Origin: Neobacillus cucumis | Lineage (GTDB): Bacteria; Bacillota; Bacilli; Bacillales; Cytobacillaceae | Length of the DNA stretch: 64,000 nucleotides | Assembly: GCF_002860255.1 (NCBI RefSeq) | Contig: NZ_PGVE01000028.1 | Location: 214,526 to 278,525, forward strand | Direction: 5' to 3' | Shown: positions 60,754 to 64,000 of the stretch, piece after piece | How positions within the stretch are numbered: position 1 is the stretch's first letter | Layout: every line of letters begins with the position of its first letter | Position numbers and translations under genes: made by a program | The notes under the pieces: generated by a model | Told to the model about the DNA's origin: nothing | Seen by the model: the letters and a program-made list of their open reading frames with translations, nothing else | Databases searched by the model: none

Positions 60754-62280
60754 TCAACCTTCCACATTTATAATTACTTCCTTCCCTCTTCTTTTCATCA
60801 AAAAGGGAATGACTAACCAAAGAGCTGTAATAAGCAGAAAAACAAGTGAAATCGGGCGGGTAAAGAAAACACCATAATCACCATTTGAAATGGTTAACGC
60901 CCTGCGCAAATTATTTTCTACCATTGGTCCTAAAACAAGACCGAGTACAAGCGGAGCGATTGGATAATCATTCTTACTAAGAAAATAACCAAATACTCCA
61001 CATCCCAACAGAAGTAAAAGATCGTTGATAGACACCTGTACGGCATAGACTCCAAAAATAGAAACAGCAATAATCATCGGAATTAAATATTTCTTGGGAG
61101 TTTGGATGATTTTTGCAAATACTTTAACAAGTGGCAGATTCAGAATTAACAACATAATATTTCCAATAAACATACTAGCAATAAGTCCCCAAGCGACTTG
61201 TGGATGATCTTCAAATAAAAGTGGGCCAGGCTGGACATTATACATCATCAATGCCCCCATTAGAATGGCCGTTGTTCCAGAACCAGGAATCCCTAAGGTT
61301 AGTAACGGAATCATTGCACCACCTGATGCAGCATTATTGGCTGATTCTGGTGCAGCTACACCGGCAATAGCTCCTGTTCCAAATTTGGATGGATTTTTGG
61401 ATATTCTTTTCTCAAGTAAATACGAAAAGAAAGACGCGAGTGTTGCTCCTGCACCCGGTAAAATACCAACGAAGAAGCCTAGAATCGAACCACGGGCAAT
61501 CGGGCCAGCTGACTCTTTAAACTCTTCTTTGGATGGAAGTAAATTATTAATGCGAGCAATCTCTCCATCTTCCTCTTCTTTTTCTAATATCGTTTTAAAT
61601 ACCTCCCCAAGTGCAAACAATCCAACAGCGACTGTTAAAAATTCAATTCCCTGATAAAGCCATGGAATATCAAAGGTGAACCGGGCAATCCCGGAAACTG
61701 TATCAATCCCTATTGTTCCAAGTAACAATCCGCAAACTGTCATAATCAGTGCTTTGGTTACAGACTTCCCTGCAAGCCCGCTGACAGCACCTAATCCTAA
61801 GAGCATTAATGAAAAATATTCGGCTGGACCAAATTTAAGAGCCACATTTGATAATGGTTTCGCAAGTGCAATCAACGCAATGAGTGTGATAATCCCTGCC
61901 ACAAAAGAACCAATAGCTGCGATGGATAGAGCACTCCCTGCTCTGCCCTTTTTCGCCATTTGATAACCGTCCAATGTGGTAACAACGGAAGAAGATTCCC
62001 CAGGGGTGTTTAAGAGAATGGAAGTAGTGGAACCACCGTACATGGCCCCGTAGTATACCCCTGCTAAAAGAATAATAGCGCTTGTTGCTGCCTGTTCCGG
62101 AGGCAGGCTTCCTGTGATAGACGCTGTGACAGGAATGAGCAGTGCAACTCCACTCATTGGTCCAATTCCTGGAAGCACCCCAACCGCTGTACCAATTAAC
62201 ACTCCAACAAATGCAAACAAAATATTATACCAAACGAGTGCTGTTCCGAATCCTTGCAATAAATAATCGAGTGTACTCAT
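60754..62280 (-). CDS. tctA: Tripartite tricarboxylate transporter large permease TctA
   Basis: The 508-residue polytopic permease (about 11-12 TM) has the family signature GVLPGIGPMSGVALLIP and the repeated GILPGAGATLASF, plus YGGSTTSILLNTPGESSSVVT. It forms the transport channel with TctB and uses the binding protein TctC for secondary uptake of citrate or related carboxylates. AAAGGGG supports the ATG. It is the third gene of tctCBA. Confidence 0.95.
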   Translation of the reverse strand: MSTLDYLLQGFGTALVWYNILFAFVGVLIGTAVGVLPGIGPMSGVALLIPVTASITGSLPPEQAATSAIILLAGVYYGAMYGGSTTSILLNTPGESSSVVTTLDGYQMAKKGRAGSALSIAAIGSFVAGIITLIALIALAKPLSNVALKFGPAEYFSLMLLGLGAVSGLAGKSVTKALIMTVCGLLLGTIGIDTVSGIARFTFDIPWLYQGIEFLTVAVGLFALGEVFKTILEKEEEDGEIARINNLLPSKEEFKESAGPIARGSILGFFVGILPGAGATLASFFSYLLEKRISKNPSKFGTGAIAGVAAPESANNAASGGAMIPLLTLGIPGSGTTAILMGALMMYNVQPGPLLFEDHPQVAWGLIASMFIGNIMLLILNLPLVKVFAKIIQTPKKYLIPMIIAVSIFGVYAVQVSINDLLLLLGCGVFGYFLSKNDYPIAPLVLGLVLGPMVENNLRRALTISNGDYGVFFTRPISLVFLLITALWLVIPFLMKRRGKEVIINVEG

Positions 62281-62321
62281 TGTTTGGACCCCTTTCTAAA
62301 GATTATTAAATATTAATTTTA

Positions 62322-62774
62322 CTAAAACCATACTGGCCAGCCTGGGAGTGTACCCTTTAAGACCTCAACGAATAAAAAATATATAATTCCTGAAAAAGCG
62401 GCTGATATTATAATAGAAGAAACAAGTTTTTTTCTCTCCATGGTTTGAAAACAAACCACCAAAAAGAGAAAGGTTGTAATAACATACCCGACTGATTCCA
62501 AGGCTAACATGTACACCAAGGTCGCAACAAAAATGATTAAGAATGGCTTGTAATCTAATTTCTCTTTCTGGCTTTTATTACTCTGCTTTATAAATGTTTC
62601 ATAGAATAATCGGATGCTTAATAGAACAAGAAGAATCCCCAGAATAAATGGAAAAATATCAGGACCGACGACACTTCCATAAGAGGAGCTTGAAATATGT
62701 TTGCTCCCAATGATAAAAAGAACACCGACAGTTAAAAACAAAATAGATGCAAAGCGATCAAATTTTATATCCAT
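62322..62774 (-). CDS. tctB: Tripartite tricarboxylate transporter small permease TctB
   Basis: The 150-residue TctB-family protein has four TM segments, with the N-terminal motif GxxFPFILGILLVLLS in the second TM region (VVGPDIFPFILG). It partners TctA in the membrane. TAGGAGG lies upstream of the ATG. Between tctC and tctB sits a hairpin that probably reduces read-through. Confidence 0.9.
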   Translation of the reverse strand: MDIKFDRFASILFLTVGVLFIIGSKHISSSSYGSVVGPDIFPFILGILLVLLSIRLFYETFIKQSNKSQKEKLDYKPFLIIFVATLVYMLALESVGYVITTFLFLVVCFQTMERKKLVSSIIISAAFSGIIYFLFVEVLKGTLPGWPVWF

Positions 62775-62798
62775 CGATTTAAACCTCCTATAAAAATA

Positions 62799-62819
62799 GG
62801 GAGGACCTAAACTCCTCCC
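62799..62819 (-). promoter_or_regulatory. Intercistronic hairpin between tctC and tctB (attenuator or stabiliser)
   Basis: GGGAGGA/TCCTCCC (62799-62805 and 62813-62819), followed on the minus strand by TATTTTTAT. It resembles a partial terminator that lets tctC be made in excess over the permeases. Confidence 0.65.
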
Positions 62820-62827
62820 CGGCCTGC

Positions 62828-63865
62828 TTACTTCTGCATCCCTAACGCTGTTAATAATTGTTGTACTTGCTTTTCTTGTTCATCTAAGAATGTTTTAAAG
62901 TCAGAGCTGTTTTTATATTCTAATTCCCAGCCTTGTGTCTCTACTTCTTTTTTCCATTCTGGCGATTGAACTAATTTATCAATGGTTTTTTCCCAAAAGA
63001 CTAAAGCTTCTTTTGACATTTTTTCTGGACCAAATACACCGCGCCAAATAGTAAACTCTGCATCAATGCCTTGTTCCTTTGCCGTTGGAACATCCTTAAA
63101 ATCCCCGCTTAATCGTTCTGAAGCAGTAATTGCCAGGACTCTTACTTTACCTGCTTTTAAGAACTCTTTCACACTAGAAGCATCGGTTCCGATTACGTCA
63201 GCATTGCCGCCAAGAAGTGCAGTAATTGCTTCCCCGCCTCCATCGTAGGAAACATATTTAATTTTTGTAGGGTCCACTCCATATTTATAAGCAGGCAGGA
63301 TAGAAATCAAATGGTCCATGGAACCTGGTGCCGAACCTCCGGCAAACGTTAATTTACTAGGATTCTTCTTAACTTCGTCTAACACTGATTTTAAATCCTT
63401 GAATTTTGAATCCGTTTTTACGACGATCGCTCCATAATCTTTGGTCAGTTGTGCAAGAGGGGTTGTATTTTTGTATCCGTATGGACTGTTTCCTTCTTTT
63501 TTGAGATTATTGATGATAATTGGCGGTGAATTTACTAAGAGCATGTCATTATTTTCTGCTTGCTGGGTTGCATATTCGGCCATAAATACTGCACCGCCGC
63601 CCCCCGGCTTATTCTCAACCGTTAATGGCTGATTGACTAGTTTGGTTTCACTTAGAATTTTTGTAAATGACCGGGCAGTTAAGTCCCATCCACCACCTGC
63701 ACCAGATGGCGCAACAACAGAAATCGCTTTCGTTGGATAGCCGGTACTTTCCTCTTTTTTGCTAGAATTTGAGCCAGCTGTTTCTTTACTGCTGCTGCAT
63801 GCACCTAAGCTTAATGCCAAAGCACCTGCAAACATTACTGCTGATATTTTTTTAAAAGTAAACAT
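62828..63865 (-). CDS. tctC: Tripartite tricarboxylate transporter substrate-binding lipoprotein TctC
   Basis: This binding protein of about 345 residues carries a lipobox LGAC (cysteine 23). The mature domain is of the TctC/BugD family (YPTKAISVVAPSGAGGGWDLTARSF, KPGGGGAVFMAEYA, FAGGSAPGSMDHL). It is anchored outside the membrane and delivers a carboxylate to TctAB. I choose the ATG at 63865, with AAGGGGGAA upstream; upstream in-frame codons are not conserved and lack a signal. First gene of the operon, with a cre-like site in its leader. Confidence 0.93.
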   Translation of the reverse strand: MFTFKKISAVMFAGALALSLGACSSSKETAGSNSSKKEESTGYPTKAISVVAPSGAGGGWDLTARSFTKILSETKLVNQPLTVENKPGGGGAVFMAEYATQQAENNDMLLVNSPPIIINNLKKEGNSPYGYKNTTPLAQLTKDYGAIVVKTDSKFKDLKSVLDEVKKNPSKLTFAGGSAPGSMDHLISILPAYKYGVDPTKIKYVSYDGGGEAITALLGGNADVIGTDASSVKEFLKAGKVRVLAITASERLSGDFKDVPTAKEQGIDAEFTIWRGVFGPEKMSKEALVFWEKTIDKLVQSPEWKKEVETQGWELEYKNSSDFKTFLDEQEKQVQQLLTALGMQK

Positions 63866-63878
63866 GTTATTTCCCCCT

Positions 63879-63892
63879 TGTAACCGTTTTCT
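63879..63892. promoter_or_regulatory. Candidate cre site (CcpA) in front of tctC
   Basis: TGTAACCGTTTTCT satisfies every position of the degenerate cre consensus TGNAANCGNWNNCW. It lies 14-27 bases before the start codon, in the transcribed leader, where CcpA would block transcription. Seen by eye; binding is inferred. Confidence 0.55.
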
Positions 63893-64000
63893 TAATTTTA
63901 CAAAATTATTGAATGTTTTAAATATTATATATTTAAGTCTCATTAAAAACTTAATCGCCATTTTGTTCATAAAGTTCACAAAAAAATAACACAATAAATT

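Noticed and set aside
63866..63994. N-terminal extension of the binding protein TctC
   Set aside because: It would place the lipobox in the middle of the protein and lacks a ribosome site.
1..64000. CRISPR arrays, insertion sequences, prophage genes, tRNA or rRNA
   Set aside because: No regularly spaced repeats, transposase or integrase motifs, phage structural genes or RNA-gene signatures were seen in the window.

Overview
The window looks like chromosomal DNA from a low-GC, spore-forming Bacillaceae (Bacillus/Neobacillus-like). This rests on AT-rich intergenic DNA, strong AGGAGG-type ribosome sites with frequent TTG/GTG starts, A/U-flanked intrinsic terminators, and recognisable genes such as rocADGE/rocR, ltaS, yitT-type, vanW-type, DUF3231 and a CIRCE-controlled htpG. 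No prophage, IS element, CRISPR array, rRNA or tRNA was seen. The species assignment is inference.

Layout. 0-4 kb (minus): an efflux-type ABC system (membrane-fusion protein, ATPase, MacB-like permease) followed by an OmpR-type two-component system whose kinase runs off the left edge. 4-7.6 kb (plus): MarR regulator and a large MMPL/RND-type exporter. 7.8-9.3 kb: a TerD-zinc ribbon-TerB fusion. 9.3-12.8 kb: selB and mntH. 12.8-16.2 kb: a GNAT, a VWA-like fragment, a secreted unknown and a fumarate-reductase-type flavoprotein. 16.3-20.6 kb: sbcDC. 20.7-23.5 kb: cold-shock protein, ArsR regulator and SulP transporter. 23.58-23.70 kb: an orphan promoter-terminator unit that looks like a small RNA. 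23.8-26.5 kb: TIGR00266/AIM24 protein and an orphan pair of peptide-type ABC permeases. 26.7-29.2 kb: PadR-HAAS-DUF4173 membrane module whose two promoters share an operator-like motif.

29.5-37.2 kb is the arginine/ornithine/proline catabolic locus: rocA-rocD-rocG-(biotinyl-like small protein)-rocE on the minus strand, with divergent rocR. A near-consensus sigma-54 promoter and a RocR-type palindrome lie between them. The pathway takes up arginine/ornithine, converts ornithine to glutamate semialdehyde and then glutamate, and deaminates glutamate to 2-oxoglutarate.

37-47.9 kb: DnaJ-type zinc-finger miniprotein, VanW lipoprotein, GntP permease, aspartase, a CYP102-type P450-flavodoxin fusion that has lost most of its reductase, a MarR/MFS pair and a YitT protein. 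48-54 kb: htpG with a perfect CIRCE, a YhgE/Pip protein and lipoteichoic acid synthase. 54.4-55.1 kb: DUF3231 protein and a 55-residue protein. 55.2-58.2 kb: uronate genes uxaC-uxaB behind two identical 14-bp palindromes. 58.3-63.9 kb: tripartite tricarboxylate transporter tctCBA and a CitA/CitB-type two-component system, with a consensus-matching cre-like site before tctC.

I saw no obvious new defence or mobile system. The best leads are the truncated CYP102 fusion, the candidate small RNA, the biotinyl-like protein inside the roc operon, the PadR-linked shared operator, CIRCE on htpG, and the TerD-ribbon-TerB fusion. All family names come from reading motifs by eye; no database search was run.
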